NCBI GenBank assembly: GCA_029448655.1
Contig: JACCLO010000004.1
Span: 1,054,001-1,118,000 of the forward strand
Origin: Wolfiporia cocos
Lineage: Eukaryota > Basidiomycota > Agaricomycetes > Polyporales > Phaeolaceae
Direction of reading: 5' to 3'
Length of the DNA stretch: 64,000 nt
Part shown: one piece after another, positions 54,806-62,544 of the stretch
How positions within the stretch are numbered: position 1 is the first letter of the stretch
Layout: each line of letters starts with the position of its first letter
Translations under genes and position numbers: made by a program
Notes under the pieces: model-generated
What the model was told of the DNA's origin: nothing
What the model saw: only the letters and a program-made list of their open reading frames with translations
The model's database searches: none

Positions 54806-56653
54806 CTAGGCAAAATCCTGTTCTTCTACGAGCCGTGCTAGGAGCTCGGGGTTCTTGGCTTTCAGGGCCCTAATTGCTGTGACCGCTCTGTTAGCAGTGA
54901 TGTATTCAGTCTCTTCCTCAGAGACTTCTTCAATGCGAGCTTCTTGCTCGGCTTCTTCTTCTTCGGTCTTTCGAGTAGTCCGCCTAGGGCGGGCTGGCTT
55001 CCTCGGCCTCTTCGGGCAGTCTCGCGACATATGCCCTGGCTGATGACAGGTGAAACATTTTCCCTTCTTGATGTGATCGTCCCTTTCCTGGGTGGTCATT
55101 CGATCTACATCCATCGCATTCGGATCTTTCGGTGCGGTTGTCTGTGGAGCACTAATGCGTCCGTTATTCTGGTTCGAGGCTTGCCAAGCCTTTTTCTTGA
55201 CAAACGGTTTGTCCCGTTTCAAGAATATCTTGTACGTATTTTCATAGTACGAGGCAGCAGACTGCCATTCATCAATGGTCGCTGGTAGCGGCCGAACGCC
55301 GATGATGTATCGGGTCGTATGTTCGGGTAACCCTTTCTCGAATAGGGTTATGAGCAACGCGTTTCCGTCTGCGCTGTATCGATCGTACTGGGCCTTTCCG
55401 GCCAAGTTGTTGAACTCGGTGATATAATCATCAATGTCCTTTCTGTCCTGGGTTACATCCAGGATTTTCTTCCGCGCCTTCTGTACTTCTTCGATGGCTC
55501 CGAAGGCTTTCTGGAAGTCTGCGTCAAACTGTGCAAGACTAGGCGGGAAGAATCGTTTCGTCTGGGGGTTTGTATAAACCCGGTGATAATTCTGTTTCCA
55601 TTGGCCCGTTTTCCCCTTGTTCGAAATATAAGAGAGGATAAAGATCACTCTCTGAACGTCGTTCTGGAATGACGTTTCGTACATCGTAAACCAGGAATTG
55701 CACTGGTTTATGAAGTTCTGCATGTCGGATCGTTCCCCGTCGAATACGTCTGGGGGGTTGATCTTTATCATTGGGGGTCGGTAGTACGGGTTCGGCGCCG
55801 GAGGTTGAGGCTGCGGCGCATTTGGTGGTGGAGGCCCTCCTGGGGGTCCTCCTCCTCCCAGGTATCCTCCACCTGGGTTTCCTGGGTTTCCTCCGGGGTT
55901 CCCTGGGTTCCCTCCAGGGTTTCCTCCTCCGGGGTTCGCGGGGGTTCCTCCTCCGAGTCCTCCAGGAGGGGGGGCATTCCCTCCTCCGAGTCCGAAGTTT
56001 CCTCCCAGTCCTCCTCCGCTTGTACCTGCGGAGGTTCGTCCAAATAGGCCTGAAGGCCATGTTCCTGGGTTTGTCGTTCCCATTCCTCCGCTTGGGCTAG
56101 TCCAAGACGGATTTCCTCCGCTACCCATTCCGGGTGCGTTCTGTGGGGGGCTTCCAAAGAGGTTTGCTCCTCCAGCCATAGACCCAATCCCACTCTGCGC
56201 AAAAGCAGATATAAATCCTGGAGGGTCCTGTCCTCCGGTCTGGCTGTTATCTGTTCCTGTAAAGTTTCCAGGATTTCTCCCATCATCTCCGATGCGCTCA
56301 ATTCCTGCCATTCTTGTGGCGCCCGAAGGCTGATTCGTATTTCCATTGGCATCGAAGGTTCTGTTGATGGTTTCGGTTTCGTTTTCGGTCAACGTCGCGG
56401 TTGACATCGGAGGGATTTCTCCAAATCGTTCGAACGCTTCACGCGTTATTTCCCAAGCGGTCATTCCTGCGGAGGGGTATACTTGTACCCACTTCGATGC
56501 CCTATCTTCTCTGGGGATGACAACAATTCCTCCGCGGTTACGGAAGGCTCCAATGGTGTCAGTCCACTCGTATTGGTTGAGTCTGTAGACTCCCTGAATG
56601 TCCTCGGGCAAGAGTTCAATCAGTCGTGCTGGGAATTCTGGTCCAAATATCAT
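54806..56653 (-). CDS. gag: Gag of family B copy 2
   Basis: This 615-residue protein appears identical to the Gag of copy 3. N-terminal domain MIFGPEFPARLIELLPED, then a disordered Gly/Asn/Pro-rich region at about 110-285, a capsid-like region (INPPDVFDGERSDMQNFINQ, FDADFQKAFGAIEE), and a CCHC knuckle CFTCHQPGHMSRDC near residue 535. It is intact although the copy's pol is broken, so it could still supply Gag in trans. Confidence 0.93.
   Translation of the reverse strand: MIFGPEFPARLIELLPEDIQGVYRLNQYEWTDTIGAFRNRGGIVVIPREDRASKWVQVYPSAGMTAWEITREAFERFGEIPPMSTATLTENETETINRTFDANGNTNQPSGATRMAGIERIGDDGRNPGNFTGTDNSQTGGQDPPGFISAFAQSGIGSMAGGANLFGSPPQNAPGMGSGGNPSWTSPSGGMGTTNPGTWPSGLFGRTSAGTSGGGLGGNFGLGGGNAPPPGGLGGGTPANPGGGNPGGNPGNPGGNPGNPGGGYLGGGGPPGGPPPPNAPQPQPPAPNPYYRPPMIKINPPDVFDGERSDMQNFINQCNSWFTMYETSFQNDVQRVIFILSYISNKGKTGQWKQNYHRVYTNPQTKRFFPPSLAQFDADFQKAFGAIEEVQKARKKILDVTQDRKDIDDYITEFNNLAGKAQYDRYSADGNALLITLFEKGLPEHTTRYIIGVRPLPATIDEWQSAASYYENTYKIFLKRDKPFVKKKAWQASNQNNGRISAPQTTAPKDPNAMDVDRMTTQERDDHIKKGKCFTCHQPGHMSRDCPKRPRKPARPRRTTRKTEEEEAEQEARIEEVSEEETEYITANRAVTAIRALKAKNPELLARLVEEQDFA
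55768..56352 (-). CDS. Overlapping acidic ORF inside gag (copy 2)
   Basis: A 194-residue ORF in another frame covers exactly the disordered part of gag, before the capsid. It reads as a helical leucine-rich segment (MGEILETLQEQITARPEDRT, LQDLYLLLRRVGLGLWLEEQ) followed by a strongly acidic tail (LLEDSEEEPPRTPEEETLEG) and a basic end (LNLRRRTRTTDPQ). The protein is the same as in copy 3. See the copy comparison under B1. Confidence 0.6.
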   Translation of the reverse strand: MPMEIRISLRAPQEWQELSASEMMGEILETLQEQITARPEDRTLQDLYLLLRRVGLGLWLEEQTSLEAPHRTHPEWVAEEIRLGLAQAEEWERQTQEHGLQAYLDEPPQVQAEEDWEETSDSEEGMPPLLEDSEEEPPRTPEEETLEGTQGTPEETQETQVEDTWEEEDPQEGLHHQMRRSLNLRRRTRTTDPQ

Positions 56654-56687
56654 GTGCCCTTACACCGTGGTAGGTGAGGGAGTGATA

Positions 56688-56698
56688 AGCTCGACCTT
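56688..56698 (-). promoter_or_regulatory. Self-priming primer site of copy 2
   Basis: Two bases from the LTR, the minus strand reads AAGGTCGAGCT, the exact complement (11 of 11) of AGCTCGACCTT in the family B LTR, about 35 nt after its TATATAAA box. Copies 3 and B1 have one mismatch here. Confidence 0.65.
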
Positions 56699-56699
56699 C

Positions 56700-56918
56700 T
56701 GTTACGGGTCGAATACCCGTTCGTATATTCGAGTCGCGAATATAGATCGTTCTTCTGCACGTAGGCACGTTGCCGTATGCAAGGCAAATACTCGTTAGAT
56801 GCCTTCGGGTCCTAAGTGAAGTTCTTAGGAGATCGGTTAATATCCAATACGCGTTAGAGGATATAATCTGTTCAAGTGCGAGTCGAATAGAATATAAGAC
56901 TCGCCTAAGTCCGAGAAG
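56700..56918 (-). repeat. 5' LTR remnant of copy 2
   Basis: Last 219 bp of the LTR in element orientation, cut by the copy 3 LTR at 56919. The other part should resume, starting TCAGTGTGCACTTC, beyond the right edge. Confidence 0.88.
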
Positions 56919-57627
56919 TGTTACGGTTATTTTGATTTTTCGAATATCGACAGAACTCACCACTGGGCAAATACGATACAGGGACTTGTTGCGCAACCAA
57001 CTCCCCTGGCTACTCGTGACTCTACTGGGCGCATCCCCAGTTGTACTAGTCTATATGGCACGTTTCACCTTTGGCAGATCCAACTCTGCCACCGTTTCAT
57101 GTTCATCGTTTATTAGCTGATAGATGGCGTTCAACCGCCATCATTCCTATCTATCGTCTCAGGAAAATCACTACATACCTATCAAACGTTTGATACCATA
57201 GCGTAGATAGTATCGGTGACATCTGGGACGGACTTGACCCCTGAAACCCAACGTAGTATATAAACTAATGTACCTACTGTCGAGGCTCTTCAGCTCGACC
57301 TTGTTGTATAAACAAGAAGTCTTATACTCGTTCTCAAACGTAGGAAACTACGCTCAGTATTTCTCACTCGAGCAACCGAACGACTAAGTCCTCGAAGTGC
57401 ACACTGACTTCTCGGACTTAGGCGAGTCTTATATTCTATTCGACTCGCACCTGAACAGATTATATCCTCTAACGCGCATTGGATATTAACCGATCTATTA
57501 AGGACTTCACTTAGGACTTGAAGGCATCTAACGAGTATTTGCCTTGCATACGGCAACAAAGCCTACGTGCAGAAGAACGATCTATATTCGCGACTCGAAT
57601 ATACGAACGGGTATTCGACCCGTAACA
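56919..57627 (+). repeat. 5' LTR of family B copy 3
   Basis: 709 bp, TGTTACGGTTATT ... GACCCGTAACA, with TATATAAA at 57257-57264 and the predicted RNA-start segment AGCTCGACCTT at 57292-57302. Confidence 0.93.
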
Positions 57628-57640
57628 GAACGTCGAGCTT
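57628..57640 (+). promoter_or_regulatory. Primer-binding site of copy 3, self-priming type
   Basis: GAACGTCGAGCTT directly after the LTR pairs with AGCTCGACCTT of the LTR except for one base. No tRNA complement starting TGG is present. Confidence 0.55.
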
Positions 57641-57673
57641 ATCACTCCCTCACCTACCACGGTGTAAGGGCAC

Positions 57674-59521
57674 ATGATATTTGGACCAGAATTCCCAGCA
57701 CGACTGATTGAACTCTTGCCCGAGGACATTCAGGGAGTCTACAGACTCAACCAATACGAGTGGACTGACACCATTGGAGCCTTCCGTAACCGCGGAGGAA
57801 TTGTTGTCATCCCCAGAGAAGATAGGGCATCGAAGTGGGTACAAGTATACCCCTCCGCAGGAATGACCGCTTGGGAAATAACGCGTGAAGCGTTCGAACG
57901 ATTTGGAGAAATCCCTCCGATGTCAACCGCGACGTTGACCGAAAACGAAACCGAAACCATCAACAGAACCTTCGATGCCAATGGAAATACGAATCAGCCT
58001 TCGGGCGCCACAAGAATGGCAGGAATTGAGCGCATCGGAGATGATGGGAGAAATCCTGGAAACTTTACAGGAACAGATAACAGCCAGACCGGAGGACAGG
58101 ACCCTCCAGGATTTATATCTGCTTTTGCGCAGAGTGGGATTGGGTCTATGGCTGGAGGAGCAAACCTCTTTGGAAGCCCCCCACAGAACGCACCCGGAAT
58201 GGGTAGCGGAGGAAATCCGTCTTGGACTAGCCCAAGCGGAGGAATGGGAACGACAAACCCAGGAACATGGCCTTCAGGCCTATTTGGACGAACCTCCGCA
58301 GGTACAAGCGGAGGAGGACTGGGAGGAAACTTCGGACTCGGAGGAGGGAATGCCCCCCCTCCTGGAGGACTCGGAGGAGGAACCCCCGCGAACCCCGGAG
58401 GAGGAAACCCTGGAGGGAACCCAGGGAACCCCGGAGGAAACCCAGGAAACCCAGGTGGAGGATACCTGGGAGGAGGAGGACCCCCAGGAGGGCCTCCACC
58501 ACCAAATGCGCCGCAGCCTCAACCTCCGGCGCCGAACCCGTACTACCGACCCCCAATGATAAAGATCAACCCCCCAGACGTATTCGACGGGGAACGATCC
58601 GACATGCAGAACTTCATAAACCAGTGCAATTCCTGGTTTACGATGTACGAAACGTCATTCCAGAACGACGTTCAGAGAGTGATCTTTATCCTCTCTTATA
58701 TTTCGAACAAGGGGAAAACGGGCCAATGGAAACAGAATTATCACCGGGTTTATACAAACCCCCAGACGAAACGATTCTTCCCGCCTAGTCTTGCACAGTT
58801 TGACGCAGACTTCCAGAAAGCCTTCGGAGCCATCGAAGAAGTACAGAAGGCGCGGAAGAAAATCCTGGATGTAACCCAGGACAGAAAGGACATTGATGAT
58901 TATATCACCGAGTTCAACAACTTGGCCGGAAAGGCCCAGTACGATCGATACAGCGCAGACGGAAACGCGTTGCTCATAACCCTATTCGAGAAAGGGTTAC
59001 CCGAACATACGACCCGATACATCATCGGCGTTCGGCCGCTACCAGCGACCATTGATGAATGGCAGTCTGCTGCCTCGTACTATGAAAATACGTACAAGAT
59101 ATTCTTGAAACGGGACAAACCGTTTGTCAAGAAAAAGGCTTGGCAAGCCTCGAACCAGAATAACGGACGCATTAGTGCTCCACAGACAACCGCACCGAAA
59201 GATCCGAATGCGATGGATGTAGATCGAATGACCACCCAGGAAAGGGACGATCACATCAAGAAGGGAAAATGTTTCACCTGTCATCAGCCAGGGCATATGT
59301 CGCGAGACTGCCCGAAGAGGCCGAGGAAGCCAGCCCGCCCTAGGCGGACTACTCGAAAGACCGAAGAAGAAGAAGCCGAGCAAGAAGCTCGCATTGAAGA
59401 AGTCTCTGAGGAAGAGACTGAATACATCACTGCTAACAGAGCGGTCACAGCAATTAGGGCCCTGAAAGCCAAGAACCCCGAGCTCCTAGCACGGCTCGTA
59501 GAAGAACAGGATTTTGCCTAG
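57674..59521 (+). CDS. gag: Gag of family B copy 3
   Basis: 615 residues, start MIFGPEFPARL at the first ATG after a 46-bp leader. The N-terminal domain (to about 100) is followed by a low-complexity Gly/Asn/Pro region at about 110-285. The capsid-like region spans about 295-480 and has YHRVYTNPQTKRFFPP and FNNLAGKAQYDRYSADGNAL. A CCHC knuckle CFTCHQPGHMSRDC (near 535) lies in a basic stretch, and the end is acidic (EEEAEQEARIEEVSEEE). The pol frame (-1 relative to gag) opens at 59458, so gag and pol overlap by 64 nt. I see no classical slippery heptamer in the overlap. The sequence appears identical to copy 2 gag on the opposite strand. Confidence 0.94.
   Translation: MIFGPEFPARLIELLPEDIQGVYRLNQYEWTDTIGAFRNRGGIVVIPREDRASKWVQVYPSAGMTAWEITREAFERFGEIPPMSTATLTENETETINRTFDANGNTNQPSGATRMAGIERIGDDGRNPGNFTGTDNSQTGGQDPPGFISAFAQSGIGSMAGGANLFGSPPQNAPGMGSGGNPSWTSPSGGMGTTNPGTWPSGLFGRTSAGTSGGGLGGNFGLGGGNAPPPGGLGGGTPANPGGGNPGGNPGNPGGNPGNPGGGYLGGGGPPGGPPPPNAPQPQPPAPNPYYRPPMIKINPPDVFDGERSDMQNFINQCNSWFTMYETSFQNDVQRVIFILSYISNKGKTGQWKQNYHRVYTNPQTKRFFPPSLAQFDADFQKAFGAIEEVQKARKKILDVTQDRKDIDDYITEFNNLAGKAQYDRYSADGNALLITLFEKGLPEHTTRYIIGVRPLPATIDEWQSAASYYENTYKIFLKRDKPFVKKKAWQASNQNNGRISAPQTTAPKDPNAMDVDRMTTQERDDHIKKGKCFTCHQPGHMSRDCPKRPRKPARPRRTTRKTEEEEAEQEARIEEVSEEETEYITANRAVTAIRALKAKNPELLARLVEEQDFA
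57975..58559 (+). CDS. Overlapping acidic ORF inside gag (copy 3)
   Basis: 194 residues from ATG 57975 (MPMEIRISLRAPQEW). The N-terminal half is predicted helical and amphipathic (TLQDLYLLLRRVGLGLWLEE, WVAEEIRLGLAQAEEWERQT). The middle is very acidic (EEDWEETSDSEEGMPPLLED), and the end is basic. It ends where the conserved Gag capsid begins. The Gag frame here is Gly/Pro/Asn-rich and disordered, the usual situation for overprinting. Translation could come from leaky scanning. No known family is recognised. Confidence 0.6.
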   Translation: MPMEIRISLRAPQEWQELSASEMMGEILETLQEQITARPEDRTLQDLYLLLRRVGLGLWLEEQTSLEAPHRTHPEWVAEEIRLGLAQAEEWERQTQEHGLQAYLDEPPQVQAEEDWEETSDSEEGMPPLLEDSEEEPPRTPEEETLEGTQGTPEETQETQVEDTWEEEDPQEGLHHQMRRSLNLRRRTRTTDPQ

Positions 59522-59610
59522 GAGGGAAGCCCACGGTCTTACCCTCCGAGAAAGCAGCACATGTAATTACCTCGTTCGAGAAGAATCGATCCCTCTTCAT
59601 CCCGGTAATC

Positions 59611-62544
59611 ATGACGCTGGCAAAACCCGTGAAGTGCAATGCACTAATCGACTCTGGAGCAATGTCGAACCTGATCCACAGCAGAGTGGTAGAAAAATAC
59701 AAGGTGCCCACGCAACCCTTGAAGAACCCGATCATCGTCAAAAATGTTGACGGAACAGAAAACAAAGATGGGCGAATAGACCGAGAAGCTACCATACTAC
59801 TACGATATCCGAAGACCCAGAAAACGCGAAAAGTCCGATTCCTGGTAGGATCAATTGGAACAGAGAATATGATTCTAGGGTATGGATGGCTAAAAGACGA
59901 AAACCCCACAATCGACTGGAAGGACCAAACAGTCGATGTACGATCGATACTAGGGGCAGAAGAAAAGAAACAGGAAGCCACGATCCGAATGGATACGGTG
60001 GAGATGGTAGTTGCCCCAGAAGGAAAAATTCCAACAAGGGGCACCCAAGAAGCTGCAGGGTATGACCTTTACGCCGCAGAAGAAACCGAGATTCCCGCCG
60101 GAGGATGGAAACTCGTCTCCACAGGAGTAAAAATGAAGATCCCGAAAGGATCGTATGGAAGGCTGGCCGGACGATCAGGCAACACCCTCAGACACGGATT
60201 GGTAGTACAAGCCGGAATCATAGATTCGGATTACCGAGGAGACGTCGGAGCCATCGTCTTCAACTACTCAGACAAGGCGCATAGAATTATCCCGGGCATG
60301 CGAATAGCCCAGATAATTTTCGAACGACACCTCAGCCCCGACATCTTAGAGGTCGAAGATCTAGATGAAACAGAACGAGGGGAGAAAGGGTTCAGATCCA
60401 CGGACCAGCCAGAAGAAACAGCGCAGCGGCTCTATACTCCCGAAGAGTATGAAGCGATCCGACGCTTCGCAAAAGATAACCCTAGGATCATAGGAAAGAG
60501 AGGGGAGACGCGAAAGAAGTTCCGAACAAAGATACAAATCATCAACGCTGTCAGGAAAGCGCTGACGAAATCCCAGGAATTCGCACAGAAAACCCCCGAA
60601 CCAAAACGAACGATTGAGGAGATGGTCCCGAAACACCTACTGGACTTCGCCAAGGTGTTCAGTAAAGAGTCCGCAGCAGCGTTCCCCCCGTCGAGACCAT
60701 GGGACCATGCAATCGAATTAAAACCCGATTTCGTGCCGAAAGACTGCAAAGTCTATGCACTCTCGCCTAAAGAGCAGCAGGCGCTGGACGAATTCCTAAA
60801 AGAAAACTTGGCCAAGGGATTCATAGTCCCTTCAAAATCCCCGATGGCGTCACCATTCTTTTTCGTTCCAAAGAAAGACAGCGGCCTACGACCCTGTCAA
60901 GATTATCGATATCTGAACGAAGGAACGATAAAGAACGTCTATCCCTTGCCACTGATCTCAGAGCTCCTGGAAAAGCTAAAAGGAGCAAAGATCTTCACAA
61001 AAATGGACCTTAGAGCGGGATACAACAACGTGCGGATCAAGAAGGGAGACGAATGGAAAGCAGCCTTTAAAACAAACCGAGGGCTGTACGAGCCCACAGT
61101 TATGTTTTTTGGATTGTGCAACGCACCCGGGACCTTTCAGGCAATGATGAATGAAATCCTGAAAGAAGAAATCCTCGAAGGATGGGTGCTTGTTTATATG
61201 GATGACATCCTCGTTTTCTCAGAAGATGAGAAAACACACAAAGAACGGGAACGGCGGATCCTTCAGAAATTAGTGGACAACCACCTCTTTGTGAAACCCG
61301 AGAAATGCGCCTTCGGCGTCGACCGAGTTGAGTTCCTAGGGCTGGTCATCACCCCAGGGAACATCCAGATGGACCCAGCGAAACTCAACGGGATTAAAGA
61401 ATGGCCGACTCCCCGAAATCTCAAGGAAGTCAGATCCTTCCTAGGGTTTGCGAACTTCTATCGAAAATTCATCGACCACTACTCAACGCACGCCCGACCC
61501 CTGGTAGACCTCACAAAAATGGTCACAGGAACGGGGTTCCAGTGGACGGACAAAGAACAGAGAGCGTTCGACTTCATGAAGCAGGCATTCACGACGGCGC
61601 CCGTGCTAGGAACACCAGACAAGGAAAAACCATTCATCCTCGAAACAGATGCATCTCAGTTCGCCACAGGAGCAGTGCTGAAACAAACAGATGAAACAGG
61701 GCGCGAACGGCCAGTGGGATATCTTTCACAATCCCTGACATTGACAGAACGGAACTACGAAATCTACGATCGCGAACTACTCAGAATAGTCCGAGCATTG
61801 GAAGAATGGCGGCACCTATTGGAAGGAGCACCGCATCGGATCTTGATCCGAAGTGATCATCAGAACCTGACGTACTGGAGAAGCGCACAGCGCCTAAATC
61901 GGCGACAAGCGAGATGGCATCTATTCCTTTCACAATTCGACCTGAAATTGCAGCACGTCCCCGGAAGGAAACTAGTCATGGCCGACACACTTTCCAGGTT
62001 GTACCACCTGGACGAAAGCAACGAGGACAACGAGGGAATCACCATGATTCCAGACAAACTCGTCGTCCATGCAATCCAGATCCCGATCATTGATCGAATC
62101 AAGAACGCCAACGATCGAGATGAATCTGCGGAACAGGCGATCCGTGCTCTAGGGGGCACAGGCGAATTCCCCACGAGAACCACCGCAGATGAATGGCAAC
62201 AAACGGATGGAATACTGCTCTACAGGGGCAGGATGTACGTGCCAAAAGACGAGGACCTTCGACGGGACGTCATCTCAAAATACCACGACACGATCCCGGC
62301 CAGACACCCTGGGATCTGGGGTACAACAGTACAGGTCACGACTCACTTCTGGTGGCCTGACATGAGAACAATGATAGCGGAATATGTCCGGGGTTGTGCG
62401 ATCTGTCAACAGATGAAACCTGATCGAAATCCGATCAAACCCCCACTACAACCGATACCGACACGAGAAGACGCCTCCCCTTCTCACAATGTTCGGTCGA
62501 CTTTGTCACCGACCTGCCAAGAGTGGGAAAATATGATTCAATGA
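59611..62544 (+). CDS. pol: Pol of family B copy 3: protease, dUTPase, RT, RNase H, integrase start; frameshifted
   Basis: 977 residues. Protease ALIDSGAMSNLI is near residue 15. A dUTPase occupies about 140-265 with AAGYDLYAAEE, GRLAGRSGN, IIDSDYRGD, RIAQIIF and a changed fifth motif GEKGFRSTD in place of the usual GGFGSTG. RT has YMDDILVF near 530, RNase [14 protein letters not shown] near 675, and the integrase finger YHDTIPARHPG ... CAICQQ near 895. The frame is open from 59458, upstream of the ATG at 59611 and inside gag, so Pol is probably made by a -1 frameshift. A deletion of one C near 62476 (GACGCCTCC where copy 2 has GACGCCCTCC) ends the ORF at 62544. The integrase core continues in the next frame. 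Confidence 0.93.
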   Translation: MTLAKPVKCNALIDSGAMSNLIHSRVVEKYKVPTQPLKNPIIVKNVDGTENKDGRIDREATILLRYPKTQKTRKVRFLVGSIGTENMILGYGWLKDENPTIDWKDQTVDVRSILGAEEKKQEATIRMDTVEMVVAPEGKIPTRGTQEAAGYDLYAAEETEIPAGGWKLVSTGVKMKIPKGSYGRLAGRSGNTLRHGLVVQAGIIDSDYRGDVGAIVFNYSDKAHRIIPGMRIAQIIFERHLSPDILEVEDLDETERGEKGFRSTDQPEETAQRLYTPEEYEAIRRFAKDNPRIIGKRGETRKKFRTKIQIINAVRKALTKSQEFAQKTPEPKRTIEEMVPKHLLDFAKVFSKESAAAFPPSRPWDHAIELKPDFVPKDCKVYALSPKEQQALDEFLKENLAKGFIVPSKSPMASPFFFVPKKDSGLRPCQDYRYLNEGTIKNVYPLPLISELLEKLKGAKIFTKMDLRAGYNNVRIKKGDEWKAAFKTNRGLYEPTVMFFGLCNAPGTFQAMMNEILKEEILEGWVLVYMDDILVFSEDEKTHKERERRILQKLVDNHLFVKPEKCAFGVDRVEFLGLVITPGNIQMDPAKLNGIKEWPTPRNLKEVRSFLGFANFYRKFIDHYSTHARPLVDLTKMVTGTGFQWTDKEQRAFDFMKQAFTTAPVLGTPDKEKPFILETDASQFATGAVLKQTDETGRERPVGYLSQSLTLTERNYEIYDRELLRIVRALEEWRHLLEGAPHRILIRSDHQNLTYWRSAQRLNRRQARWHLFLSQFDLKLQHVPGRKLVMADTLSRLYHLDESNEDNEGITMIPDKLVVHAIQIPIIDRIKNANDRDESAEQAIRALGGTGEFPTRTTADEWQQTDGILLYRGRMYVPKDEDLRRDVISKYHDTIPARHPGIWGTTVQVTTHFWWPDMRTMIAEYVRGCAICQQMKPDRNPIKPPLQPIPTREDASPSHNVRSTLSPTCQEWENMIQ

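Larger units (their letters stand above)
48946..56918 (-). mobile_element. Family B copy 2 Ty3/Gypsy element, 5' LTR interrupted
   Basis: Minus-strand order: 5' LTR remnant (56918-56700), primer site, leader, gag, pol with internal dUTPase, 3' ORF, polypurine tract and 3' LTR (49654-48946). Pol carries one stop and one 1-bp deletion, so the copy cannot make a full Pol. The 5' LTR is cut at 56918 by insertion of copy 3. Confidence 0.92.

Noticed and set aside
58267..58788. Third frame across gag encoding an Arg-rich protein
   Set aside because: Its composition follows from the repeated GGA-rich DNA and it runs from the linker into the capsid coding region. Substitutions do not favour it.
54806..59521. 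Large inverted repeat around 57163 as a single palindromic element
   Set aside because: The arms are two separate retroelements. The LTR of copy 3 starts inside copy 2's LTR, and the arms diverge beyond the gag-dUTPase part, so insertion explains it better than one palindrome.
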